Positions 1-6,134 of a DNA stretch of 10,196 nt are shown here, in pieces. Origin of the DNA: JBBQHX01 sp035306065 (GTDB lineage: Bacteria > Gemmatimonadota > Gemmatimonadetes > Gemmatimonadales > Gemmatimonadaceae); NCBI GenBank assembly GCA_035306065.1, contig DATGOL010000080.1, positions 1 to 10,196 of the forward strand, read 5' to 3'. The position numbers and the translations under genes were made by a program. Position 1 is the first letter of the stretch. Each line of letters opens with the position of its first letter. The notes under the pieces are model-generated. The model did not search any database, was not told the DNA's origin, and saw only the letters and a program-made list of their open reading frames with translations.

Positions 1-42
1 GTGGTTCAGAGCGCAATCGGGTTGTTTTACGCCGAAGAGTGA
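1..42 (+). CDS. Possible C-terminal end of a gene truncated by the window edge
   Basis: Frame 1 is open from the first base and reads VVQSAIGLFYAEE before a TGA at 40-42. The stop lies 19 nt before a perfect hairpin (62-104), which is the spacing expected for the end of a transcription unit, and the next gene converges on the same hairpin. Thirteen codons are far too few to identify a family. Frames 2 and 3 are also open over this stretch, so the choice of frame rests on the position of the stop relative to the hairpin. Function unknown. Confidence 0.35.
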   Translation: MVQSAIGLFYAEE

Positions 43-61
43 TCCGCAGGTTCGCGCACAC

Positions 62-104
62 AACGCAAAGGGGCGCCGGTAATGAACCGGCGCCCCTTTG
101 CGTT
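62..104. terminator. Perfect 19-bp hairpin, probable bidirectional terminator
   Basis: Bases 62-80 and 86-104 are perfect reverse complements, giving a 19-bp stem with a 5-nt loop (aatga, 81-85). The core GGGGCGCCGGT/ACCGGCGCCCC is very GC-rich. The minus-strand gene ends at 118, 13 nt before the stem, and a putative + strand gene ends at 42, so the hairpin sits between two convergent 3' ends. There is no long T tract on either side. The CTTTGCGTT bases at the foot of the stem are the nearest thing to one. A terminator or 3'-end stabilising structure is the simplest reading. Confidence 0.75.
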
Positions 105-117
105 TGCGAGATGAAGC

Positions 118-747
118 TCAGCCCCCGGTGGACCTTCGGGCGCGAGTGGACGCGCCAGACGGAGTGGCCGGCGCAGAGGCCTTGGCGCTGCCTGATTTCG
201 CTGTTGAACCTTTGGCTTTGGGGGCCTTCGGTGCGGGAGTCTTTGCTGATGCGGCCTTCGAGGCCGGCTTCCCGTTCGGTGCAGCGGCCTTTGCAGCTGA
301 CTTCCCCTTGGTGGCGGCGGCCTTTCTCACGGTAGACTTTCCACTGGACGCACCGGCCTTTCCGTTCGCTGCTGCACTCTTTCCGTTAGCAGACGGATCG
401 TTCACACCCGACTCTCCGTTCGCAGCCGAGCTGCTTCCCACCGGAACGGAAGCCTTGCCGGTCGTGGAACTGGTGTTAGATCCGTTTGCCGCACTGGTCT
501 TTGTGCCGGAGGCTATGGACTTCGCAATCTTCTTTGCTGCCTCATCGGCTGCATCCAGAGCATCCAGCGCCGCCGGAACGTCAGCAACGTCGCTCACGTC
601 AGGCAGCCTTGCAGGTATGACCACGGCCGGCGGCGTACGCTTGGAGTCCACGCGAGTATTCGGGCGTGTACGCCGGCTTTGCTCCAGGTAACGTTCGTAC
701 TCGACCTTGGCCGCAGCCATTGCGGCCTCGTATTCGGCGTTCGACAT
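118..747 (-). CDS. Histone H1-like, Ala/Lys/Asn-Gly-Lys-rich basic protein
   Basis: This encodes about 209 residues in three parts. Residues 1-24 form a short charged helix (MSNAEYEAAMAAAKVEYERYL). A linker follows, then an acidic alanine-rich segment at about 50-77 (DALDAADEAAKKIAKSIA). Residues 78-209 are low-complexity and basic, built from Ala, Lys, Ser, Gly and Pro with repeated ANGK/PNGK/KGKS units (for example 118-130, 145-150 and 156-160). Basic AAK/PAK tails like this occur in bacterial H1-like and AlgP-type proteins that bind DNA or other polyanions, so nucleoid association is a reasonable inference but unproven. Two adjacent ATG codons (750 and 747) follow the weak purine run GAGAG. 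I use the second. The frame stays open upstream to an ATG at 999, but those 84 residues look non-coding. The gene ends 13 nt before a strong hairpin. The opposite strand is also open here, which is a by-product of the repeated codon pattern. Confidence 0.72.
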   Translation of the reverse strand: MSNAEYEAAMAAAKVEYERYLEQSRRTRPNTRVDSKRTPPAVVIPARLPDVSDVADVPAALDALDAADEAAKKIAKSIASGTKTSAANGSNTSSTTGKASVPVGSSSAANGESGVNDPSANGKSAAANGKAGASSGKSTVRKAAATKGKSAAKAAAPNGKPASKAASAKTPAPKAPKAKGSTAKSGSAKASAPATPSGASTRARRSTGG

Positions 748-1010
748 CATCTCTCGGGTTGCGTCAAGACGTGCAACGCTGCCGGGGAACGGTTGCCCCG
801 CACGTCGTGAATGAAGCGGATAATGCAATATCGCAGTTGGCGAGCCGGAATGCCGACCTCGCCCCGCGTTGCGCCACTCCAGATGTACGGCCGGATCGCA
901 AATCCCGCTGGAAGCGTGCACGGCGGCTGAACCGTTCACTGGCAAACTGGAGCTTTCGAGCTGAAACCGCCCGGGAGGCAGTTTCGTAGGACCATACAAC
1001 GGAGGTACAC
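748..1010. promoter_or_regulatory. Divergent intergenic region, no clear promoter
   Basis: This 263-bp stretch separates two divergently transcribed genes and so should hold both promoters. The only AT-rich patch is around 819-832 (GATAATGCAATATC). It contains a -10-like GATAAT on the + strand and CATTAT on the - strand, but no -35 hexamer sits at 16-18 nt on either side. Open frames across it on both strands show no family resemblance and no ribosome binding sites. At its right end lies the strong GGAGGT site of the following gene (1001-1006). Confidence 0.4.
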
Positions 1011-1316
1011 ATGTTCGAACTGATTGGACTCATGGCGCTCGGTGCGCTTGTATATGGCGGGTACTCGGCAACGCGTCGCTTCGTGCGAGACCGGCTCCGC
1101 TACGTGGACGCGGTGCAGAAGCGCTTCACACCCTGGCTGGCGGGCGTTGCCGCAACTACCGTCCTGCTGCCGGTAACGTGGTTGCTGCCCTTCGTTGGCC
1201 TGGGTACGGCAATGCTCGTGGGTGTGAGTGTTGGCGTAGGAGTAGCCAGAGGCGCTGCAGACGTACGCAAGCGGAACGGCGGGGGAGACGGCTGGACCGC
1301 GCTGCCGCGCATCTGA
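1011..1316 (+). CDS. Small integral membrane protein of unknown function
   Basis: This encodes a 101-residue protein. The ATG follows GGAGGT (1001-1006) by 4 nt, a strong site that fixes the start. Three hydrophobic stretches are visible. The first, at about residues 3-20 (FELIGLMALGALVYGGYS), is followed by a basic segment with several Arg/Lys at 22-38. The second, at about 42-62, carries two prolines (LLPVTWLLP). The third, at about 63-81, is rich in Gly and Val with small residues. The tail is charged and Gly-rich (RKRNGGGDG). The basic loop after the first helix suggests that the loop is cytoplasmic. I do not recognise a family. The gene is divergent from the H1-like gene and convergent with ftsH, so it is probably transcribed alone. 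Confidence 0.8.
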   Translation: MFELIGLMALGALVYGGYSATRRFVRDRLRYVDAVQKRFTPWLAGVAATTVLLPVTWLLPFVGLGTAMLVGVSVGVGVARGAADVRKRNGGGDGWTALPRI

Positions 1317-1375
1317 CCGGGAATCATATCCGGTAGTGCAGCAGCGCTCGCGCCCCGCATGAATGCTGTGCGAGC
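1316..1375. terminator. Weak hairpins between two convergent genes
   Basis: The 81-nt gap between the small membrane gene (stop 1314-1316) and ftsH (stop 1398-1400) contains two possible stem-loops. One is ACCGG (1316-1320) with CCGGT (1330-1334). The other is GCTCGC (1346-1351) with GCGAGC (1370-1375), enclosing an inner GCAT/ATGC stem. Neither is followed by a T run. Termination here is plausible from the convergent layout, but the structures are weak. Confidence 0.35.
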
Positions 1376-1397
1376 TCCGTAGTCGGTTCGTGCTCCG

Positions 1398-3317
1398 TTA
1401 GGCAGCCGGGCGCTCACCTGGTGAACGCTCGGAGTCCCGCCCGCCAACAACGCCGTACTCGCGTGCGATCTCGAGTACTTCCTCCGCATCCAGCACCTCC
1501 TGGTCGAGCAGCGCATTGGCTATAGCCTCCACAGCATCGTGGAATTCCTCCACGATGCTGTTTGCGCGTTCGGCCTGGGCGGTGATCAAGGCGCTGACAG
1601 CGTTGTCCACCATTGCCTGCAACTGAGGGCTGGCGCTGCCGCCCTGGGCAGCCGGGTCAACGCTCACAAGCCCTACGCCGTTGGTCATGCCGAACTCACC
1701 CGCCATCCGTCGGGCAACGCTGGTTGCCTGGATGAGATCACTGCCCGCGCCGGACGTTATCTGATCCTCGCCGAGGAAGTGCAGTTCTGCGGCACGACCG
1801 CCGAGTGCCTTGGCGATCACTCCTTCCAGATAGCGCCGCGGGTACAGGTGGCGATCTGCTTCCGGAGCGAAGTGTGCAGCGCCTAGCGAGCGACCGCGTG
1901 CCTCGATCGTAACCTTGTGCAAGGTGTCCTCAGGGCATGCCACGAGGCCCACCACAGCGTGACCGGCCTCGTGGAGCGCGATCAGCCGGCGTTCAGCCTC
2001 GGAGACCACCACGCCGGATCGCACGCGGCCGAGGAGTATTCGGTCGCGTGCCTGTTCGATATGGGCGTTGGTCACGAGTTTCTCGCCATCCTGCACCGCG
2101 ATCAGCACCGCCTCGTTAAGCAGGTTCGCCAGTTCGGCTCCGGAGTGACCAGGCGTGAGGCGGGCCAGCTTCTCCAGCGTCACGTCGGGTGCCAGGGGCG
2201 TATTGCGTGCGTGAATGCGCAGGATGGCAAGCCTGTCTTCCTGGGTAGGAAGCGAGACTTCCACCACTCGATCAAAGCGCCCCGGGCGACGAACGGCAGG
2301 GTCCAGCATGTCCTCACGATTGGTGGCGGCCATCCATACCACGCCTTCGTTGCCCGCCATGCCATCCATTTCCACGAGCAGCTGGTTCAGCGTTGTCTCT
2401 TCTTCGCTGGTGCGGTTCGGCCGGCCACGTCGGCCGCCTATCGAGTCGAACTCGTCGATGAACACGATACACGGGGCACTCTCTCTTGCACGTTTTGCGA
2501 GAGAGCGAACCCGACTGGCGCCCACGCCAACGTACATCTCCGTGAAGTCGGAACCCGAGGCACTTATCACCGGAACCCCAGCTTCGCCGGCCACGGCGCG
2601 TGCAAGCAGCGTCTTGCCGGTACCCGGAGGACCGACGAGCAGAACGCCCTTGGGGCAGCGCGCGCCCATGCTCAGGAAGCGCTGAGGCTCTGCGAGAAAG
2701 GCGATTACATCCTGCAGGTCTGCGCGTGCCTCACGAGCGCCGCCCACGTCATTCATCGTGAGATGGCGTTCAGCCGGTGTAACCAGGAAACGACGCGCCG
2801 AACCAGTGCGCATGCGCCAGAGCAGACCACCGCCCAGGATAAGGAGCAGTAAGGTAGGGAGCAGTACCAGGGCACCTTCCGGCGATCGATACGCGGAGGT
2901 GGAATGCACGTTCACCACCAGCCCTCCCGCGGCCCATCGCTCCAGGTCTGCCAGTGAGATCCCGGCACCAGGCACCTCCGAGCTCAGGCTCGTGGTTCCG
3001 TCTGCGCGCGGCTCGCTCAGAACGGCAACGATGCGCGAGCCGCCACTGTGCACCTGTACTTCGGAGAGCTCGCCGGCAGCGATTGCACTGGCGATCGTGG
3101 AGAATGACACCTCCGTCGGCCTGGAAGCGCCCGGAGCAGCAACGCGCCAGGCAATCAGCATCACCAGCAGCAGCGCGGCGAGGCCGAGTCCGGCGACCCC
3201 GGTTCTCGTCCGCATCCACGCCGGCGGAAATGTCTTGCGCCGCTGGTTCGGGCGGGACGAACCGGGAGTGGTGCGAGAATTCTCGCTCCCGGCCTGCTGC
3301 TGTTGTGTGAGGGACAT
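1398..3317 (-). CDS. ftsH: ATP-dependent zinc metalloprotease FtsH (divergent paralogue)
   Basis: This encodes a 639-residue, membrane-anchored AAA+ protease that unfolds and degrades membrane and soluble proteins. A Gln/Ser-rich cytoplasmic tail (1-39) is followed by a first membrane helix (about 41-58). Next come a short periplasmic domain (about 60-147) and a second helix (about 148-166). The AAA+ module has Walker A GPPGTGKT (229-236), Walker B VFIDEFD (285-291) and the arginine fingers R344 and R347 in RPGRFDR. The peptidase has the zinc site HEAGH (449-453) and a third ligand, D527 in SGAGSD, 74 residues after H453 as in E. coli FtsH. All catalytic residues are present, so it should be active. 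Two features differ from typical FtsH: the pore loop reads EMYVGVG (Y262) where E. coli has Phe, and the ALGxTxxLP-like segment is replaced by SLGAAHFAP (477-485). An in-frame TGA 27 nt upstream makes the ATG at 3317 the first possible start, although no good ribosome binding site precedes it. It stands alone, without the usual tilS, hpt or folP neighbours. Confidence 0.95.
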   Translation of the reverse strand: MSLTQQQQAGSENSRTTPGSSRPNQRRKTFPPAWMRTRTGVAGLGLAALLLVMLIAWRVAAPGASRPTEVSFSTIASAIAAGELSEVQVHSGGSRIVAVLSEPRADGTTSLSSEVPGAGISLADLERWAAGGLVVNVHSTSAYRSPEGALVLLPTLLLLILGGGLLWRMRTGSARRFLVTPAERHLTMNDVGGAREARADLQDVIAFLAEPQRFLSMGARCPKGVLLVGPPGTGKTLLARAVAGEAGVPVISASGSDFTEMYVGVGASRVRSLAKRARESAPCIVFIDEFDSIGGRRGRPNRTSEEETTLNQLLVEMDGMAGNEGVVWMAATNREDMLDPAVRRPGRFDRVVEVSLPTQEDRLAILRIHARNTPLAPDVTLEKLARLTPGHSGAELANLLNEAVLIAVQDGEKLVTNAHIEQARDRILLGRVRSGVVVSEAERRLIALHEAGHAVVGLVACPEDTLHKVTIEARGRSLGAAHFAPEADRHLYPRRYLEGVIAKALGGRAAELHFLGEDQITSGAGSDLIQATSVARRMAGEFGMTNGVGLVSVDPAAQGGSASPQLQAMVDNAVSALITAQAERANSIVEEFHDAVEAIANALLDQEVLDAEEVLEIAREYGVVGGRDSERSPGERPAA

Positions 3318-3863
3318 CGCTACGGCTCTGGATACGGCATCGCGTCACGAGTGACCAGAGGTCGCTCGCCGCGAGCTGGGGGGAATTGTGGGCAGGGGTA
3401 GAGCAGTCGATGGGGCTGACCTTCTGTGCGACGAGCGCGGGAGAGCGCGCGTCACTCGTGGCCGTTCGTGGAGGGTAACCGGGCACCTTCCACCAACCCC
3501 GGAACTTCGTACCTCCGGGTACTACGCACGCCGAGGAAGTGTTCCCTCGCGCTGTGCAGTTCGCGTCGCGGTCCACCATTCGCATGACAATTGCTCTGCC
3601 GGTTCAGCGGCAATTGGTACGCACATTCCGGCGCGAAGCCTGGGTGTGCTCGCGACGCACAATATTAGCTTAACGCGCTCGAGTACGGTCGAGCACGGTC
3701 GACTACTCGAAGCTGTGCGTCGAATCACAAGAGAACTGCAGCCCTGGAGTGGTGAAGAGTTCGGGAATGCAGAAGGAAACAGCCCGGTAGTCTGCAAGGG
3801 TTTGCGAAGGTCGCGTTCGGCGGCTGTCATTCGCGTCACCAGCATGAGAGCCATTTACTCCGA
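3318..3863. promoter_or_regulatory. 546-bp divergent intergenic region with inverted repeats
   Basis: This region lies between the 5' ends of ftsH (-) and the dehydrogenase lipoprotein gene (+). Open frames within it show no recognisable protein. It holds several inverted repeats. GTCACGAGTGAC at 3344-3355 is a near-palindrome. CACGAGTGAC (3346-3355) recurs inverted as GTCACTCGTG (3451-3460). Others are CCCGGA/TCCGGG (3498-3503, 3514-3519), CAATTGC/GCAATTG (3588-3594, 3610-3616) and TCGAGTA/TACTCGA (3679-3685, 3704-3710). Within the last of these lies a 10-bp tandem TCGAGYACGG (3679-3698). An AT-rich island at 3658-3673 (ATATTAGCTTAA) could hold a -10 element on either strand (TAATAT on the minus strand). 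A protein operator or structured leader is possible, but none of these matches a regulator site that I know. Confidence 0.4.
3802..3830 (+). promoter_or_regulatory. Candidate sigma-70-like promoter for the dehydrogenase gene
   Basis: TTGCGA (3802-3807) and TGTCAT (3825-3830) are separated by exactly 17 nt. Each matches 4 of 6 consensus bases. Transcription would begin near 3837, leaving a leader of about 27 nt before the ATG at 3864. With two mismatches in each box this is only a candidate. Confidence 0.2.
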
Positions 3864-5204
3864 ATGAGCGATTCGATTATCAGGTGCATTCCGTTCACGA
3901 CAAGGCTTCGATGCGGTCGTACGGCGTTGGCAATGGCTGCCGCGCTCGTTGCTCTAACTGCCTGTCAGGGAGCGGAGCTGAACGACGCCAGCACGGTTCC
4001 GCTCAGCGGGTGCGGTGAGGACTCGGCCGGCCTTTCACTGCCCCCAGGCTTCTGCGCATCCGTATTTGCCGATGACGTGGGTCCGGTAAGACTCGCGGAC
4101 GTTTCGGACGAAGGAACCCTTTACGTGATTCGAAGGGGCGGTGTGGAGGGGGAGGGAGGGATATTGGCGCTGCGCGATACCACAGGTGACGGTGTGGCGG
4201 ATGTCAGGGTGGACTTCGCGCCTGACGTGCGCGGCACGGGCCTGGAGCTGCATGACGACTACCTGTATGCGGAAGCCAACGGGTCCATCGTGCGGTACAC
4301 CATTCCCGGGGAAGAGATCATACCCTTGGCGGCGCCCGATACGATCGTTCACGAGTTGCCGCGTGGAGGTCACGATGCGGTGTCGTTCGCTCTTGACGGC
4401 ATTGGCGGGCTGTATGTGAACGTCGGCTCGCTCACGAACTCATGCCAGGTGGAGGATCGTGGAGAGGAGAGCCCCGGAGTTGATCCATGCATCGAGCTCG
4501 AGACCCGTGCCGGTATCTGGCGCTTCGACGCGAACGAAATCGGACAGCGGCTGTCGGATGCCACACGCTGGGCTACCGGAATCCGGAACGCCGTCGCGGT
4601 GGGATTTGATCCGGATGGCCGGCTCTGGGCGGTTCAGCATGGCCGTGACCAGCTCGTTCAGAACTGGGGCCGGTACTTCGACGAAGAAGCCAGTTCGGAG
4701 AATCCTGCCGAGGAGCTCCAGCTGGTGGCGCGAGGCGACGACTTCGGCTGGCCGTACTGCTATTTTAGCCGGACGCACGCGAGGAAGGTGCTGGCACCGG
4801 AGTACGGCGGAACCGGGGCTGGCGAGGTGGGTCGCTGCTCGGAGGCAAAGAGTGCTGCTGCCACATTTCCGGGGCACTGGGCACCGATGGACATCCTGCA
4901 CTATACGGGGGAGCGGTTTCCGTCCCGCTACCGCAACGGGGTGTTCATCTCCTTTCATGGATCCTGGAACCGCGAGAATGGCCAGGCGGGGTTCAACGTG
5001 GTTTTCCTGCCAATGGGTCGCGGCGACCCTGCAGCGGAGTTCGAGGTATTTGCGGATGGGTTCGCGGGGATGGACGAAGTACCACGCGCGAATGACGCGG
5101 CCTTTCGGCCCACGGGCCTGGCGCAGGGCGCTGACGGCAGTGTGTACGTCACCAGCGACAGGGGAGGCCGTGTATGGAGAATCACCTATCGCGGAGACGC
5201 CTGA
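3864..5204 (+). CDS. Lipoprotein of the glucose/sorbosone dehydrogenase (PQQ-type beta-propeller) family
   Basis: This encodes a 446-residue protein with a lipoprotein signal: basic residues at 14-19, a hydrophobic core at 21-30, then the lipobox LTAC with the lipidated cysteine at 34. The mature part has the family hallmarks: PPGFCASVFADDV at the start, RGGHDAV with H170 in the place of the catalytic base, ATGIRNAV (237-244), FHGSWNR (364-370), RPTGLA (415-420) and a final SVYVTSDRGGRVWRI blade. Members are periplasmic beta-propellers that oxidise sugars or aldehydes, many with PQQ. The true substrate cannot be read from the sequence, and no cytochrome c motif is fused. Six cysteines in the mature chain (50, 64, 194, 209, 299, 325) fall in three closely spaced pairs, suggesting disulfides. 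The only upstream purine run, GAGAG, lies about 13 nt from the ATG, but a later start would destroy the signal peptide. Its last 31 nt overlap the next gene, implying an operon. Confidence 0.88.
   Translation: MSDSIIRCIPFTTRLRCGRTALAMAAALVALTACQGAELNDASTVPLSGCGEDSAGLSLPPGFCASVFADDVGPVRLADVSDEGTLYVIRRGGVEGEGGILALRDTTGDGVADVRVDFAPDVRGTGLELHDDYLYAEANGSIVRYTIPGEEIIPLAAPDTIVHELPRGGHDAVSFALDGIGGLYVNVGSLTNSCQVEDRGEESPGVDPCIELETRAGIWRFDANEIGQRLSDATRWATGIRNAVAVGFDPDGRLWAVQHGRDQLVQNWGRYFDEEASSENPAEELQLVARGDDFGWPYCYFSRTHARKVLAPEYGGTGAGEVGRCSEAKSAAATFPGHWAPMDILHYTGERFPSRYRNGVFISFHGSWNRENGQAGFNVVFLPMGRGDPAAEFEVFADGFAGMDEVPRANDAAFRPTGLAQGADGSVYVTSDRGGRVWRITYRGDA
5161..5167 (+). promoter_or_regulatory. Ribosome binding site inside the dehydrogenase gene
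   Basis: GGGGAGG ends 6 nt before the ATG at 5174 and lies within the last codons of the dehydrogenase gene. It decides the start of the YqaA-like gene and makes translational coupling likely. Confidence 0.7.
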
Positions 5205-5803
5205 CGCCGGAGCCTGCAGCGGGCGGGCGCTTCGCGCGAGCCATATACGGGCTGCTTGGAGTATTTCATCGTTGGGCGGAATCCGGCTGGGGCGGCAGTG
5301 CGGTGGCGTCGTGGGGCTTCCTTCAGGGGTCCGTTATGCCGGGCCCCACGGAAGCCATACTGGTGCCGCTGGGGCTGGCCGACCCGCGGCGCGCCTACCG
5401 TCTGGCGGCGTTTGCACTGGCTGGATCAGTGGCGGGCGGGATAGTAGCGTACGCACTCGGCAGTGGAGCCTTCGGCAACCTTGCTCCGCGGATGCTGGAG
5501 GCGTTCGGCATGTCGCCGAGTGCGGTGAACGCGAGCCGCGGTTTGATAGATCGTTGGGGTTGGCTGCTGGTGTTTGCGAGCACTGTTTCGCCCCTGTCTG
5601 CGAAGGTTGTTTGCATTGCGGCGGGTGCGTTCGGATTACCGTTCTGGCAGTTTCTGCCTGCGCTGGTGTTCGGGCGGTCGATTCGGAATGTGGTGGTGGC
5701 GGCGATTCTGAGGCGCGCGGGTCCGGCGCTTCAAGCTCGGCTTTACCGGCGCGTGCGTGGTGATGACCCGGACGCGACGCTTCCTGCCACAGGGTCAACG
5801 TGA
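5174..5803 (+). CDS. YqaA/DedA-type (VTT/SNARE-associated) inner-membrane protein
   Basis: This encodes a 209-residue polytopic membrane protein. It begins with a basic, Pro/Gly-rich N-terminus (1-22), then a re-entrant-type segment SWGFLQGSVMPGPTEAILVPL (46-66). A glycine-rich helix follows (AGSVAGGIVAYALG, 83-96), then a second half with FASTVSPLSAKVVCIAAGAFGLPFWQFL (134-161) and GRSIRN (167-172). The PGPTE motif and the GSxxGGxxxYxLG pattern are characteristic of the YqaA branch of the DedA superfamily, whose members affect membrane homeostasis and possibly lipid transport. The precise role here is unknown. It is longer than E. coli YqaA, mostly at the two ends. The ATG sits inside the previous gene with GGGGAGG 6 nt upstream, giving a 31-nt overlap. 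The C-terminus is a short polar tail (DDPDATLPATGST). Confidence 0.82.
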   Translation: MENHLSRRRLTPEPAAGGRFARAIYGLLGVFHRWAESGWGGSAVASWGFLQGSVMPGPTEAILVPLGLADPRRAYRLAAFALAGSVAGGIVAYALGSGAFGNLAPRMLEAFGMSPSAVNASRGLIDRWGWLLVFASTVSPLSAKVVCIAAGAFGLPFWQFLPALVFGRSIRNVVVAAILRRAGPALQARLYRRVRGDDPDATLPATGST

Positions 5804-6134
5804 ACATCGCGGCATGAATGTAAAATCTGATGTAGTTGCGAGTTAGCGCTGTAGGTATCACGTAAGACATCACGTGAGGTTGCCCGCGTCGCAGGGATAG
5901 GAGGCGCGGGCGTGGCCAGCCGGAACCGCGACGCTTTCCAGCCTCGGCCGGTGCTGCGTCGGGTCACTTGGCGGTCACGATATTCGCCCGGCGTCTTGCG
6001 ACGGCACGTGCCAACGCTGAAAATTGCAAACTCCCCCATTGCCGCACAAAATAGTATCTGGGGCAGTACATGAATCCGCGGGCTGGTGTTTTCCCAGCCA
6101 ATAATGTTCAACCGCTCTACCAGCGGGAGGCCGA
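5804..6134. promoter_or_regulatory. 331-bp intergenic region with CACGTG palindromes and hairpins
   Basis: I find no gene here. ATCACGT occurs twice, 12 bp apart (5857-5863 and 5869-5875), the second copy lying in the palindrome TCACGTGA (5870-5877). A second palindrome with the same CACGTG core, GGCACGTGCC, lies at 6003-6012. Hairpins can form from GCCCGCG/CGCGGGC (5882-5888, 5905-5911), 79 nt after the YqaA-like stop, and from GGCTGG/CCAGCC (6081-6086, 6094-6099) just before the next gene. An AT-rich patch (ACAAAATAGTAT, 6046-6057) could contain a -10 element, but no -35 box sits at the right distance. Open frames on the minus strand look spurious. Confidence 0.4.
5882..5911 (+). terminator. 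GC hairpin downstream of the YqaA-like gene
   Basis: GCCCGCG (5882-5888) pairs with CGCGGGC (5905-5911) around a 16-nt loop. It is the only fairly strong stem after the dehydrogenase/YqaA unit, but it lacks a T run, so termination by it is uncertain. Confidence 0.3.

Noticed and set aside
98..691. Long + strand open frame opposite the H1-like gene
   Set aside because: It is the mirror of Ala/Lys codon repeats (runs of FPFGAAAF type). It has no recognisable domain and runs through the 3' hairpin region. The minus-strand reading gives a coherent known protein style.
750..999. Extension of the H1-like protein to an ATG at 999
   Set aside because: The extra 84 residues are Arg/His/Pro-rich without domain character. 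The MMSNAEYEAAM start is a natural N-terminus, and the extension would consume the divergent promoter region.
1917..2852. 311-residue + strand open frame inside ftsH
   Set aside because: It is antisense to the conserved AAA+ domain and has a composition typical of a shadow frame (rich in His, Arg and Ala). No domain and no ribosome binding site.
3318..3863. T-box, CIRCE or other known riboswitch/operator in the ftsH leader
   Set aside because: I looked for TGGNACC-type T-box cores and TTAGCACTC-N9-GAGTGCTAA and found neither. The inverted repeats do not match a class that I know.
3388..3867. 159-residue + strand open frame in the ftsH/dehydrogenase spacer
   Set aside because: Arg/Ser-rich with no hydrophobic or domain pattern and no ribosome binding site. 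It overlaps the dehydrogenase start. It could still be a tiny lineage-specific gene, but nothing supports it.
4459..5763. 434-residue + strand open frame spanning the dehydrogenase and YqaA-like genes
   Set aside because: It lies in an alternative frame of two well-supported proteins and is strongly Arg/Ser/Gly-biased, as expected from a GC-rich shadow.
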